The notes: generated from the letters alone by a model not told the origin. Numbered from the stretch's first letter, positions 16,272-25,266 are shown. The stretch is DNA of 64,000 bases from Alicyclobacillus contaminans DSM 17975 (GCF_000429525.1 NZ_AUCA01000003.1:1-64000); one strand, 5' to 3'. Numbers and translations: made by a program.

Positions 16272-17288
16272 TCATGACACCTCCAGGAACTTTTTTCGAT
16301 ACCATCGAATGAGCCACCGCACGAGCAGCCAGAGGAGCACGGTGAATACGGCGTGTTTCAGCAGCATCTCCGGTGCGGGAACCTGCTCATCCACGCTGCT
16401 CTCCTCGGCCATCACGAGACCGACGAAGCAACACCCTCCGAACACCACCCAATGCCAAAGGCCGGGGAACAGAAAGAAGTTGTCCATCCGCTCCAAAGAT
16501 ATGGCGCGAAACAGTTGCTGCACTCCAAAGTAGCCAACCAGTATCCAGCAGCCGGTGCAAACGAAGAACATGGCCGACGGGCCGCTCGGAAAACCCCTGG
16601 TGTAGTAGAGCGGCGCAAACTGTTCCAGCAGATGGGTCATCGTGAATACCCAGTTGGCACTGTTCGGACCGGTCAGCAACTGGACATAGACGGACAGTGC
16701 CAGGGGCAAACCGCCTATCAACCATCCAGCCAGGGGCGCCACGTACACCTGCCCCACGAGCGTCGCGCCCATGAGCCCGCACACGAAGCAGGCCAATTGA
16801 AGCAACGCTTCACAGCCGAGCCAACGCAGGAACGCGTGAACCGGAAGCCCCGCACCCGCGCCGAGGTTGAGTGCGTACAGGAGAACGGCGAACACCACCA
16901 GGCTGGCCATCAGGAAGAGTGCGCCCAGTGTCGCCTTCACCCGCAGCACCTGACGGCGCGTGAACGGTCCCGACAGCGTGTACCAGAGTCCGCCGTGGCT
17001 ACGGTCGTAGCTGAGAATAATGGACCCGAACGCCGCCGCGGCAAACGCGTAATATTCGAGTCCACCGCTGTCGTTGTCTGCCTGGCCCGTCATCGCGGCC
17101 AACGTGAAACGAATCATTTCCAGCATCGTGAGGCGAAGCTGCGCATCCTGCTCTGACCAGATTCGCATCAGTCGAACGGTCAGCACTAATACTTCCGGTC
17201 CGGCCAACACCAATAGGAACAGCAGCCCCCACCATCGTTGCTGCCGCCACTCCTTGAACACCAACGCCTTAGGAAAGAAGGATGCCAT
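16272..17288 (-). CDS. ABC-2-like membrane protein (338 aa)
   Basis: Six or more hydrophobic helices ('WGLLFLLVLAGPEVLVLTV', 'ASLVVFAVLLYALNLG', 'ALLQLACFVCGLMGATLVG', 'MFFVCTGCWILVGYFGV', 'HWVVFGGCCFVGLVM', 'VLLWLLVRWLI'). The sequence 'SYDRSHGGLWYTLSGPFTRRQVLRVKA' is the cytoplasmic loop typical of permeases that contact the ATPase. ATG 17288 has GGAGGG and overlaps the upstream ATPase by 20 bp. It fits the YtrC/YtrD-type membrane partner. Confidence 0.75.
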   Translation of the reverse strand: MASFFPKALVFKEWRQQRWWGLLFLLVLAGPEVLVLTVRLMRIWSEQDAQLRLTMLEMIRFTLAAMTGQADNDSGGLEYYAFAAAAFGSIILSYDRSHGGLWYTLSGPFTRRQVLRVKATLGALFLMASLVVFAVLLYALNLGAGAGLPVHAFLRWLGCEALLQLACFVCGLMGATLVGQVYVAPLAGWLIGGLPLALSVYVQLLTGPNSANWVFTMTHLLEQFAPLYYTRGFPSGPSAMFFVCTGCWILVGYFGVQQLFRAISLERMDNFFLFPGLWHWVVFGGCCFVGLVMAEESSVDEQVPAPEMLLKHAVFTVLLWLLVRWLIRWYRKKFLEVS

Positions 17289-18192
17289 CGCGGGTGTATC
17301 CCTCCTTGGACAGCGTCAGACGCAACAGTTCCTCCACACCCACATTCACCACCTCGGTGTAGGTCGCACCGGCGGTGCGCAACGCCTGAACCATGTTTGC
17401 CGCCGTCTCACAGCCCCCATCTACGACGAGCGCGCAGAATTGGCCGCTCTCCTCGACCTGAACGACATTCGGGTGCTGGCGCAGTTCGAACGGCAAGCCA
17501 TCTGGCAACACCGCCTGCACGCGCTTCATGAACTGCTGCAGCTGTGGCAGCTCGCCAGTCATGACCACGCGACCGCTGTACATCATCGTCACCGCGTCCG
17601 CAATGCGCTCGAGCTCGTCCAGATGGTGCGTGGCGAACACCACCGACATCCCCGTGTGCGCCACTTCCTGTACAATCAGCTGCAGGAATTGCCGTTTTAC
17701 CACCGCATCGAGCCCATTGGTGGGTTCGTCCAGCAGCAGCACCTGCGGCCGCGCCGACAACGCCATCAACAGCCGCAGCTGCATCTTCATTCCCCGCGAC
17801 AAACTGCGGATGAAGGCCCGTTCCGGCAGTTGCAGCGCCTTCAGCAGCGCTCGGCAGCGCCCCTCGTCCCAGGTTCGATACGCGAATCGACCGTATTGAA
17901 TGAGATCCATGACGCGAAATGAACCCGGGAGGGCGACGTCCTCTCCGACGAGGTGCAACCGTTGGCGAAGCGCATCGGCGTCTTTGCGAACGCGCTGGCC
18001 AAGTACCTCCACCCACCCGGACGTCGGCTCCATCAGGCCAACCATCATTCGCAGCAGCGTGCTCTTGCCCGCGCCATTGGCCCCAATCAATCCATGGATA
18101 CTGCCTGGGGCCACGCGCATGGTCACACCATCCACCGCCAGCTTGCCCGCGAACGCCTTGCTGACGCGCTCGGTTCGGATGACGGTACTCAT
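17269..18192 (-). CDS. ABC transporter ATP-binding protein (YtrB-like)
   Basis: 307 residues. Walker A 'GANGAGKSTL', signature 'RSLSRGMKMQLRL' (degenerate, as in YtrB-type ATPases), Walker B 'LLLDEPTNGLDAV' and H-loop 'VFATHHLDE' are visible. The C-terminal domain is about 90 residues. ATG 18192 has GGGAGGG and overlaps the GntR stop by 4 bp, so the two are coupled. It probably works with the membrane protein at 16272-17288. Confidence 0.9.
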   Translation of the reverse strand: MSTVIRTERVSKAFAGKLAVDGVTMRVAPGSIHGLIGANGAGKSTLLRMMVGLMEPTSGWVEVLGQRVRKDADALRQRLHLVGEDVALPGSFRVMDLIQYGRFAYRTWDEGRCRALLKALQLPERAFIRSLSRGMKMQLRLLMALSARPQVLLLDEPTNGLDAVVKRQFLQLIVQEVAHTGMSVVFATHHLDELERIADAVTMMYSGRVVMTGELPQLQQFMKRVQAVLPDGLPFELRQHPNVVQVEESGQFCALVVDGGCETAANMVQALRTAGATYTEVVNVGVEELLRLTLSKEGYTRDGILLS

Positions 18193-18584
18193 TCGTGCTC
18201 CCTCCCGTTCCGCCACTCTTGCAGCACTGTTCGAAACAACTCAAGCAGCGCTTCCTCATCCATTTGCATGTGATGCGCTTCAACAATCCATCGGACCATC
18301 GCATGTTTGAGTTCGCGCATTCTGTGGTCCCGGTCCGCCGGCACCGGCTCGGCGGCAATGAACGTCCCTCGACCGCGAATGACTTCAATCACGTGCAGAC
18401 GCTCCAATTCCTGGTACGCCTTTGCGACCGTGTTGTGATTAATGGTCAATTCCATCGCCAGTTCCCGAACGGAGGGCAGTTTGTCCCCCGGCTTCAGGAC
18501 ACCTCTCGCCACTGCCGCTTTCACTCCCTCCACGACCTGTTGGTACACCGGAACTGCGGAACGAGGGTCCACATGCAGCCACAT
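18189..18584 (-). CDS. GntR-family regulator, YtrA subgroup
   Basis: 131 residues. Winged HTH 'PVYQQVVEGVKAAVARGVLKPGDKLPSVRELAMEL' and 'NHNTVAKAYQELERLHVIEVIRGRGTFIA' is followed by a very short C-terminal helical part rather than a large effector domain, which is the YtrA pattern. ATG 18584 has GGAAGGTG. It heads the ABC operon and a perfect palindrome covers its promoter region, so autorepression is likely. In B. subtilis the equivalent regulator responds to cell-wall antibiotics; here the inducer is unknown. Confidence 0.9.
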   Translation of the reverse strand: MWLHVDPRSAVPVYQQVVEGVKAAVARGVLKPGDKLPSVRELAMELTINHNTVAKAYQELERLHVIEVIRGRGTFIAAEPVPADRDHRMRELKHAMVRWIVEAHHMQMDEEALLELFRTVLQEWRNGREHE

Positions 18585-18627
18585 GCACAGCACCTTCCCG
18601 TCTCTCTGTATGTATATCAGCGTTCCA

Positions 18628-18652
18628 TGTGTACTAGTTATCATAGTACACA
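18628..18652. promoter_or_regulatory. Operator palindrome of the GntR/YtrA-type regulator
   Basis: TGTGTACTA (18628-18636), 7-bp spacer, TAGTACACA (18644-18652): a perfect 9-bp inverted repeat. Written as TGTGTA-13 bp-TACACA it matches the spacing of the B. subtilis YtrA operator (AGTGTA-13 bp-TACACT, from memory). It lies about 45 bp upstream of the regulator start, where its promoter would be. Confidence 0.75.
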
Positions 18653-18757
18653 CAGACAATACATAACCGCTGCCGCGTCTGTCAAGCCGATGGCGCATCC
18701 ACACAGGAGGAGGGCGAGAGCGGCGCGTACAGACTGCAGACGCCCTGCAGGGAGAAT

Positions 18758-18787
18758 CCAAAAAACAGGCGCTTCATCGCGCCTGTT
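18758..18787 (-). terminator. Intrinsic terminator of pckA
   Basis: AACAGGCGC (18764-18772), loop TTCATC, GCGCCTGTT (18779-18787). On the minus strand the stem is followed by a T-run. It lies 40 bp past the pckA stop. Confidence 0.85.
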
Positions 18788-18826
18788 TGGTCAGATCAAC
18801 ATAAAGATGGATGGGTGTCGGTTGGT

Positions 18827-20338
18827 TCAGCGCACCGTCAGCGGTTCATAGCGGCCAAGCGCCTGGCGAAACAACTGCACCAGGGAAGCGCGCCGCTCGC
18901 GGAATTCCTCGGCGGACGCGAATCCCAACTCCGGTCGCAGATACTTGTCAGGGATACCCGCAATCTGCACCGGCACGTTGAGAAACAGTTCGTCGTCCCG
19001 TCGGGTATCCACCTGGTTCAGGGCGCCGCTCAACACCATGTTCACCAACTGGCGGGTGAGCGAAAGCGGCATCCGGTCCGTGGCGCCGTACCCGCCGCCC
19101 ACCCAACCGGTGCTGAGCAGGTACACGGCGACGTCGTGGCGCTGAATGCGGTCCATCAACATGTCCGCGTAGCGCGTGGGCGAATCCGTCAGGAACGGAG
19201 CACCAAAACACGCCGAGAACGTCGGTTCCGGGTTCACCACGCCGCGCTCGGTTCCCGCCAATTTGCTCGTGTAACCGAGCAGGTAATGCCTGCGTGCGTC
19301 TTCCGGTGTCAGCCTGGCGACAGCCGGAAGCACCCCTGACGCATCCGCCGAAAGAAACACAATGACGCGCGGGTGGCCGCCGCGACCGCTCGGTTCAATG
19401 TTGCGGACATGGGACAGTGGGTAAGCGGCACGGGTGTTTTCCGTAAGCCGACTGTCGTCGTACAGAGGATGGCGGAATGGGTCGTACACGACGTTCTCCA
19501 GCACCGCGCCAAACCGGATGGCGTTGTAAATGTCCGGTTCTTTTTCCGCCGACAGATGAATGCATTTGGCGTAACAGCCATTCTCCATGTTGAACACCCC
19601 GTCGTCTCCCCAACCGTGTTCATCATCGCCAATCAACTTCCGGTTTGGGTCCGCGGACAAGGTGGTTTTTCCCGTGCCGGATAAGCCAAAGAACAGTGCC
19701 ACGTCACCCTGCTGCCCGAGCGAAGCGGAACAATGCATGGGCACCACACCGCGTTCCGCCAGGTGGTGATGCATCAACGTGAAGATGGATTTCTTCAACT
19801 CACCCGCGTATTCGGTGCCACCCACCAACACGATGCCGCGCCCGGGATGCAGAACGATGAACGTCTCCGACCTGGTGCCGTCCAGTTCCGGATTGGCCTT
19901 CAGCGTCGGCGCGCTGTACACGGTGTACAGCGGCTGCGTCGTTGCATCTCCTTCCAAGAACAATCGTTGAACGAACAGATTGTGCCAGGCGAATTCCGTG
20001 TAAAACCGCACCGGCACCCGATGGACCGGGTGTTGATTCACCGCCCCGTCAAACACAAAACTCCCCGTTTTATCAAGATGTTGAACCACTTTGCGAAACA
20101 GGTTCTCAAACTGTGCTTCGCTCAACCATTGATGTTGCTCGTGCGGGAGAGCGCAGCCCGGATAGTCAACGAAGTATTTATCCTTGGGAGAACGTCCGGT
20201 GAACTTTCCGGTATGCGCGCAGAATGCGCCATTCGCAAGCAGCACTCCTTCCTTGCGCTGGATGGCGACTTCAATCAACTCCGCAGGCGTCAGGCGTTGC
20301 GATGGGTTCAACATCAGTCCATTCACTCCTCGTGTCAT
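18827..20338 (-). CDS. pckA: Phosphoenolpyruvate carboxykinase (ATP)
   Basis: First committed step of gluconeogenesis: oxaloacetate plus ATP gives PEP plus CO2. Signatures: 'TGRSPKDKY', substrate loop 'GTEYAGELKKSIF', kinase-1a (P-loop) 'GLSGTGKTTLSADP', kinase-2 'LIGDDEHGWG', and 'TSKLAGTE'. The 503-residue frame runs from 20338; an internal ATG at 20314 behind GAGGAG may be the true start. Two CcpN-like boxes lie 16-58 bp upstream, suggesting repression during growth on sugars, and a strong terminator follows. Confidence 0.96.
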   Translation of the reverse strand: MTRGVNGLMLNPSQRLTPAELIEVAIQRKEGVLLANGAFCAHTGKFTGRSPKDKYFVDYPGCALPHEQHQWLSEAQFENLFRKVVQHLDKTGSFVFDGAVNQHPVHRVPVRFYTEFAWHNLFVQRLFLEGDATTQPLYTVYSAPTLKANPELDGTRSETFIVLHPGRGIVLVGGTEYAGELKKSIFTLMHHHLAERGVVPMHCSASLGQQGDVALFFGLSGTGKTTLSADPNRKLIGDDEHGWGDDGVFNMENGCYAKCIHLSAEKEPDIYNAIRFGAVLENVVYDPFRHPLYDDSRLTENTRAAYPLSHVRNIEPSGRGGHPRVIVFLSADASGVLPAVARLTPEDARRHYLLGYTSKLAGTERGVVNPEPTFSACFGAPFLTDSPTRYADMLMDRIQRHDVAVYLLSTGWVGGGYGATDRMPLSLTRQLVNMVLSGALNQVDTRRDDELFLNVPVQIAGIPDKYLRPELGFASAEEFRERRASLVQLFRQALGRYEPLTVR

Positions 20339-20353
20339 TCTTACACCACGTAT

Positions 20354-20364
20354 TATGACATACT
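20354..20364 (+). promoter_or_regulatory. CcpN-like box 1 in the pckA promoter region
   Basis: TATGACATACT matches all 11 positions of the CcpN consensus TRTGHYATAYW recalled from B. subtilis, where CcpN represses pckA and gapB during glycolytic growth. It lies 16 bp ahead of the annotated start. Confidence 0.5.
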
Positions 20365-20385
20365 ATATACGTTTTAAACATCAAT

Positions 20386-20396
20386 TTTGACATACT
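20386..20396 (+). promoter_or_regulatory. CcpN-like box 2 in the pckA promoter region
   Basis: TTTGACATACT matches 10 of 11 consensus positions and lies 32 bp (three helical turns) from box 1 in the same orientation. Paired sites are what repressor dimers on one DNA face would need. Confidence 0.45.
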
Positions 20397-20425
20397 TTTT
20401 ATCAAAAAATCGACCTAAAATCAAT

Positions 20426-20456
20426 ATCCCGGCCACGCTATATGCGCAGCCGGGAT
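20426..20456 (-). terminator. Terminator of the small hypothetical gene upstream of pckA
   Basis: ATCCCGGC (20426-20433) and GCCGGGAT (20449-20456) form an 8-bp stem; on the minus strand it is followed by ATTGATTTTA. It separates the gene ending at 20524 from the pckA promoter. Confidence 0.6.
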
Positions 20457-20523
20457 GTCACGGATTCACGTAGGACTCCTCTGATGACACGCCGTCTGAT
20501 GGAGATGTGATGTTTTCGACGGA

Positions 20524-20817
20524 TTACCCGTTGTCCCCGCGAACGCGCTCTATGTCCCGCCACACATCCAGTTTCCAGGACTGCAGCGCGGCGCCCGGGT
20601 TCACCAACTCCGCTTCCGGGAACACCGACCGCCACGGTCCCGCACGGAACGAAGCCACATTGTGCGGTGCGATGCGGACTTCGTAGAATCCATCCCGCGA
20701 AGGCCATGGGCGGAAGGTCCGTACCAGGACGTTGGCGACATCGGGCGGAATCGGATCGTTCGTCAACTCCACCTCAGCCAGCGGAAATTTCGTGAACAAC
20801 CATGTCCATTCTCCCAA
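20524..20817 (-). CDS. Hypothetical protein, 97 aa
   Basis: Soluble protein with several aromatic strands ('GEWTWLFTKFPLAEVELT', 'VLVRTFRPWPSRDGFYEVRI', 'WKLDVWRDIERV') and no recognised domain. TTG 20817 is chosen because GGAGGG lies seven bases upstream; a GTG seven codons earlier would overlap that ribosome site. It has its own downstream hairpin and may be monocistronic. Confidence 0.55.
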   Translation of the reverse strand: MGEWTWLFTKFPLAEVELTNDPIPPDVANVLVRTFRPWPSRDGFYEVRIAPHNVASFRAGPWRSVFPEAELVNPGAALQSWKLDVWRDIERVRGDNG

Positions 20818-21109
20818 TGCAAGGCCCTCCCTTGACACTTTCCATTATGCCACAAGCCCCATCCCGACAACGGACTGGCGGAGGTTTTGCGACGCGCTTG
20901 GATGGATATTGTTTTTTCCCCCTGCAACTGCCACACTGTGATCAGCCATCCACTCGGATGGCCCTTTGCTCGCGCCTCACACCGCTGACCCCTGTGCGGG
21001 TGAACGGTTGAACATCCGAACAATCTTGCTCGAACAGAGCGTCCCATGGTGGACGCATCACCGCGTTCTTCGCCATATCTTTGCACACAGCAGCGTGGGG
21101 GGATGCAGG

Positions 21110-21541
21110 ATGGATCACCGCTTGGTATCGTATCTCTATTTTTTCAACCTGGTTGGAGACTATTATGAATGTCACGAATACGGGGAACACCTGTGGCTGG
21201 ACAGCGGACGCCCCGTCATCCTGAAGGGTCTGATTCAGGCGGCGGTGTGCCTGTATCACCTGTACAACGGCAATGTTCGCGGCGGCTGGCGTATGTGGCA
21301 GCGCGCCCGCCGCTATCTGGAGACCGGTTCGCCGGTGTACCAGTCTCTCGATATTGCAGGGCTCATCCGCGACATCGACGAGGTGTTCGCGCGCGTCCCC
21401 GCGGACTGGTACACGGAGCACCGCCCAGCCGAAGAGATTCAAACGCTGCACCTGCCCACAGTCCGAATTCGGATTCTGGACGCGGCGTTGACCAATATCC
21501 TCTCCACCTGGAGGCCGGAGCCGCTGCCCGACCACGGCTGA
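21110..21541 (+). CDS. DUF309 family protein
   Basis: 143 residues, helical. The family hallmark 'YYECHEYGEHLW' near the N-terminus is followed by 'LKGLIQAAVCLYHLYNGNVRGGWRMWQRARRYL', matching the conserved HExxE-like helix and the G-x3-L-x2-R region of DUF309. Function unknown. ATG 21110 follows a G-rich stretch (GTGGGGGG); the longer frame upstream is not protein-like. Confidence 0.82.
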   Translation: MDHRLVSYLYFFNLVGDYYECHEYGEHLWLDSGRPVILKGLIQAAVCLYHLYNGNVRGGWRMWQRARRYLETGSPVYQSLDIAGLIRDIDEVFARVPADWYTEHRPAEEIQTLHLPTVRIRILDAALTNILSTWRPEPLPDHG

Positions 21542-21550
21542 ACGCATCCC

Positions 21551-22774
21551 TCACGAACGCAGCGTGGGGGGCGACACTCCCCCTGCGGCTTTCGATGAGC
21601 TCCATGCGCGCTGGCCGAAATACGCCATGCCCGTGGTGACCAACAGGAGCAGGCCCGTCACCAAAAAGACACTGTGCGGACCGAACGCGCTGCCCAGCGC
21701 GCCGCCTGCGAGCGGTCCGAGCAGGGTGCCCGCTTGGTTGGCCGTTTGGTTCAACCCAAACGCCCGCCCACGAAACTCGGACCGCGTCTGCTGAACCACG
21801 AGCCCGTTCAAAGCTGGGAATACCGCGCAGAAAAACGCTCCGTACAGAAATCGAATCCCGGAGAAGCCCCAGATTTCGTGAAACGGAATCTGGGCGATGT
21901 TGCCGAGGGCACCACCCATGAGCCCCACCAACAGCACCCGCCGAAAGCCGATTCGGTCGGCGAGGCGTCCCCAGCGGGCGGCAAACAGGACGCTCGCGAT
22001 GCCTGCAATGGAAAACACAATGCCCGCCAGCAGGCTGGCATTGTTCAACGATCCGCCGATTTCCGCAATGTACAGAGGCAATACGGGCTCAATCGTCATG
22101 ATGGAGAACGCCGTCAAGCTGGTGATGCACAGCGTCATCAGGAGCGGCTTGTTGTCCAGCACCTCTTTCCACGCCCCGAGCACGGAACTGCGCGTCTTGG
22201 CGGGGACAAACGCATCCTCGCGAACCCACAGCCAACACAACAGCGTGGCAATCAACATGATGGCGCCGGCGCTGCCAAAGGCGACGCGATCGCCGAACAG
22301 GCGGGACAGCACGCCGCCGACCAGCGGCCCCACAATGTTGCCCGTGGACGATGCGGTCGACACCATGGCCAGCGCATACCCCACCTTCGACTCTGGGGTG
22401 TTGGTGCCGACGAGCGCAATGGCACTCGGTATGTAACCGGACAGCAGCCCCTGAAAGGCGCGCAGGGCCAACAGTTCGTAAGGATTCGTGGCGAAGGCGG
22501 TGAGGGAGTAGGTGATGAAGAGCGCAATTCCGGATCGCAAAATCATCGGTTTGCGACCGTATTTGTCAGCCAGCGATCCCCAGTACGGGGACATGATAGC
22601 GCTGAACAGAAAGGCGATGCTGAATAAGAGACCGGACCACATCTCCACGTGCTGATGGACTCCAATTTTCAACAAGAACAATGGCAAGAAGGGTACCACC
22701 ATCGAAAAACTGGAAGAGGTGATGAGAACGCCGAACCATAGAACCATCAGATTTCGCTGCCAACACTCATGCAC
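21551..22774 (-). CDS. MFS multidrug-type exporter (MdtG-like)
   Basis: 407 residues, about 12 TM helices. Motif A 'GSLADKYGRKPMIL' lies in the loop between TM2 and TM3 and its half-repeat 'GRLADRIGFRRVLL' is in the second half, with 'GLLSGYIPSAIALVGTNTPESKVGYAL' (motif C region) in TM5. The start GTG 22774 follows GCGGGGG; the longer frame to 22888 is probably not translated. Tail-to-tail with the DUF309 gene (10 bp apart), divergent from galU. The substrate cannot be told. Confidence 0.85.
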   Translation of the reverse strand: MHECWQRNLMVLWFGVLITSSSFSMVVPFLPLFLLKIGVHQHVEMWSGLLFSIAFLFSAIMSPYWGSLADKYGRKPMILRSGIALFITYSLTAFATNPYELLALRAFQGLLSGYIPSAIALVGTNTPESKVGYALAMVSTASSTGNIVGPLVGGVLSRLFGDRVAFGSAGAIMLIATLLCWLWVREDAFVPAKTRSSVLGAWKEVLDNKPLLMTLCITSLTAFSIMTIEPVLPLYIAEIGGSLNNASLLAGIVFSIAGIASVLFAARWGRLADRIGFRRVLLVGLMGGALGNIAQIPFHEIWGFSGIRFLYGAFFCAVFPALNGLVVQQTRSEFRGRAFGLNQTANQAGTLLGPLAGGALGSAFGPHSVFLVTGLLLLVTTGMAYFGQRAWSSSKAAGGVSPPTLRS

Positions 22775-23054
22775 GTTAGAACCCCCGCTTCTGTATGGTC
22801 CTGATTGTACGCTCTTTCGAGCATCGAAGGAATCAGCGATTTCCTGCAAATCTCGCCGATTTTTCGGAAATGGGCTGAAGAGGAGCAATCAGGTGAAGCG
22901 GATGAGGATACACGCGCAATCCCATCGCAACGTACCACCTGTCCGGCAATCCGGTGTATACTGTAGGTTGTAGATTCTGCACAACCTGGCGGTTTTGCAG
23001 CCATATGAGGAGGAACCACGAGATTCGGTCCTTCTGACAGAGAAGGTGTGTCTG

Positions 23055-23960
23055 TTGAAAGTCCGCAAAGCGGTAATCCCGGCGGCCGGTTTTGGGACGC
23101 GCATGTTGCCGGCGACCAAAGCGGTGCCGAAGGAAATGCTTCCAATCCTGAACAAACCTTGCATTCAGTACATTGTAGAAGAGGCGGTGTACGCCGGGAT
23201 TGAAGAAATCCTCATCATCACCGGCCGTACCAAGAAAGCCATCGAGGATCACTTCGATCGGTCGCCTGAATTGGAGTTTCATCTTGAGCAAAATCGAAAA
23301 GATTCCATGTTGACTGAGGTGAAGGCCATTTCTGACCTGGTGGACATCCATTATGTCCGCCAAAAAAGTCCTCTGGGGCTCGGTCACGCCATTTTGTGTG
23401 CGAAGTCGTTTGTGGGCGACGAACCGTTCGCAGTATTGCTCGGCGACGACATCATTCAAGCCGACATCCCGGTGACCAAGCAATTGATGGAGCAGTATAC
23501 GGATCCGTCGCGCGTATTGGTTGGGGTTCAACGGGTCCCGGAACAGGACGTCTCCAAATACGGCATCGTCGAACCCATGAGCGTCGTGCAAGGCGCGGTG
23601 ATGGAGATTCGAAACATCATCGAGAAGCCGGCGCCCAATCAGGCGCCGTCCACCCTGGCTGTGCTCGGCCGATATATCCTGCCGGCCGAGATCTTCGATG
23701 CCCTGGAGCACACCGCCATCGGCCACGGCGGTGAGCTGCAGCTGACCGACGCCATTCAGAAGTTCGCGATGGACGGTCGGCTGCAGGCATACGCGTTCGC
23801 GGGGATACGACATGATATCGGCAACCTGCAGGGGTGGTTGAGCGCCAACATCTCGTTTGCGATGGATCACCCGGATTTGGCTGCGTCCGTCATTCAACAG
23901 ATAGCAAAAGATGAACGGTTTATCCACGCCGTGCAGAACCAGGTTTCCGCGCGGGGCTGA
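23055..23960 (+). CDS. galU: UTP-glucose-1-phosphate uridylyltransferase
   Basis: Makes UDP-glucose for wall glycopolymers, glycolipids or exopolysaccharide. 'KVRKAVIPAAGFGTRMLPATKAVPKEMLPI' is the nucleotide-binding signature with the active Arg and Lys; 'LGLGHAILCAK', 'LLGDDII', 'GGELQLTDAI' and 'RHDIGN' follow. 301 residues. TTG 23055 preceded by GAAGGTG gives the canonical family N-terminus; upstream in-frame codons are not homologous. The gene stands alone between divergent MFS and convergent sugar genes. Confidence 0.94.
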   Translation: MKVRKAVIPAAGFGTRMLPATKAVPKEMLPILNKPCIQYIVEEAVYAGIEEILIITGRTKKAIEDHFDRSPELEFHLEQNRKDSMLTEVKAISDLVDIHYVRQKSPLGLGHAILCAKSFVGDEPFAVLLGDDIIQADIPVTKQLMEQYTDPSRVLVGVQRVPEQDVSKYGIVEPMSVVQGAVMEIRNIIEKPAPNQAPSTLAVLGRYILPAEIFDALEHTAIGHGGELQLTDAIQKFAMDGRLQAYAFAGIRHDIGNLQGWLSANISFAMDHPDLAASVIQQIAKDERFIHAVQNQVSARG

Positions 23961-23980
23961 CGTCGCCGGTCCGGGTGGAG

Positions 23981-24015
23981 CGATGACCAGTCGAGCAACA
24001 CAGGACTGGTCATCG
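23981..24015. terminator. 12-bp hairpin between convergent galU and the sugar-dehydrogenase operon
   Basis: CGATGACCAGTC (23981-23992), 11-base loop, GACTGGTCATCG (24004-24015), a perfect stem. No T-run is present on either side, so termination efficiency is uncertain. Confidence 0.55.
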
Positions 24016-24039
24016 ACCACGCGGAGGAATCGGGGTGTA

Positions 24040-25212
24040 TCAGCACTCCCCACCTGTTGCGGGGTTCCCCGTACCTTCCCGGGACACATCCATCCAGCGC
24101 CTCTGTTCCGCAGATTTCTCAATAGCTTCCAGCACACGCTGGTTTTGGAGACCATCGCGGAAATCCGGCCTGCAGTCGGTCTCATCTACCAAACTTTGAA
24201 AGAACGCCGCGAACAGGTTGAGGAACGTGTGCTCGTACCCGATGATGTGTCCAGGCGGCCAGTACCTGTCGGCAAACGGATGATGCGGCTCGGTGCAGTT
24301 GATGGTTCGAAACCCCTGCAGGCCAGGCTCATCCTCCGCCAAATACACCTGCAACAGGTTCATGTTCTCCAGATCCCAGCGAATGGACCCTTTTTCCCCG
24401 TTGATTTCAAACCGATTTCCATTCCGGTTGCCACCGGCGAAGCGCGTGGCTTCAAACACACCGAGCGCCCCCTGTTCGAAGTGCGCCAACCACGCGACGG
24501 CATCGTCGACATCCACCAACCCCTTGGTCTGGTTCCCCATCGGCTCGGCGAGGGGGCGCTCGCCGATGAACGTTTCGAGGGTGGCGGTGAGATCCGTGAT
24601 TTCCCCCACCAAAAAGCGCGCCAGGTCGACAATGTGTGCCCCGATATCGCCGAGCGCACCGGAACCGGTTACGGACTTCTGCATGCGCCAGACCAGGGGG
24701 AAGTGCGGATCCATGACCCAATCCTGCAGGTACTGTGCCCGAACATGGTAGATCCGGCCGAGCCGCCCGTCCGCAATCAGCCGCTTGGCGTACTGTACCG
24801 CTGGGGCAAATCGATAGTTGTGGCAGATGAGCGCTCGAACCCCGGAAGATTGAACCGCCTCCAGCATTTGCTCCGCCTGCTCGACGCTCATGGCGAGCGG
24901 TTTCTCGCAGATCACATGCTTGCCGGCTTTTGCCGCGGCCACGGCAATCTCCGCGTGCATGTTGTTGGGCGTCACGATGTCCACCACATCGATGTCGTCC
25001 CGTTCTACCAACCGCCGCCAATCCGTTTCATACGAGGCGAATCCGAACCGGCGGGCCGCCTCCCGGACGGCTGACTCATCGCGCCCTGCAATGGCTGTGA
25101 GCACCGGAACAGCTTCGCTATCGAAAAAGAAGGGTAGGTCTCGAAACGCGTGACTGTGCGCCTTGCCCATAAATTTGTATCCGACCATGCCAATTCTGAA
25201 TTCCCGAGTCAC
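24040..25212 (-). CDS. Gfo/Idh/MocA-family dehydrogenase (A)
   Basis: NAD(P)-dependent sugar or cyclitol dehydrogenase, 390 residues. Rossmann start 'FRIGMVGYKFMGKAHSHAF', catalytic-lysine motif 'GKHVICEKPLAMSVEQAE' and the C-terminal beta-sheet domain with 'GALGDIGAHIVDLARFL' (conserved Asp/His pair) are present. Last gene of a five-gene operon (28592 to 24040). Substrate not deducible; relatives act on inositols, glucosides and other polyols. It shares only family-level motifs with dehydrogenase B, so it is not a recent duplicate. Confidence 0.9.
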   Translation of the reverse strand: MTREFRIGMVGYKFMGKAHSHAFRDLPFFFDSEAVPVLTAIAGRDESAVREAARRFGFASYETDWRRLVERDDIDVVDIVTPNNMHAEIAVAAAKAGKHVICEKPLAMSVEQAEQMLEAVQSSGVRALICHNYRFAPAVQYAKRLIADGRLGRIYHVRAQYLQDWVMDPHFPLVWRMQKSVTGSGALGDIGAHIVDLARFLVGEITDLTATLETFIGERPLAEPMGNQTKGLVDVDDAVAWLAHFEQGALGVFEATRFAGGNRNGNRFEINGEKGSIRWDLENMNLLQVYLAEDEPGLQGFRTINCTEPHHPFADRYWPPGHIIGYEHTFLNLFAAFFQSLVDETDCRPDFRDGLQNQRVLEAIEKSAEQRRWMDVSREGTGNPATGGEC

Positions 25213-25266
25213 CGGTCAGAGCGCCTCCTCTCATGCCAATCCGTTCCTCCGAACGCAAATCTCGCC

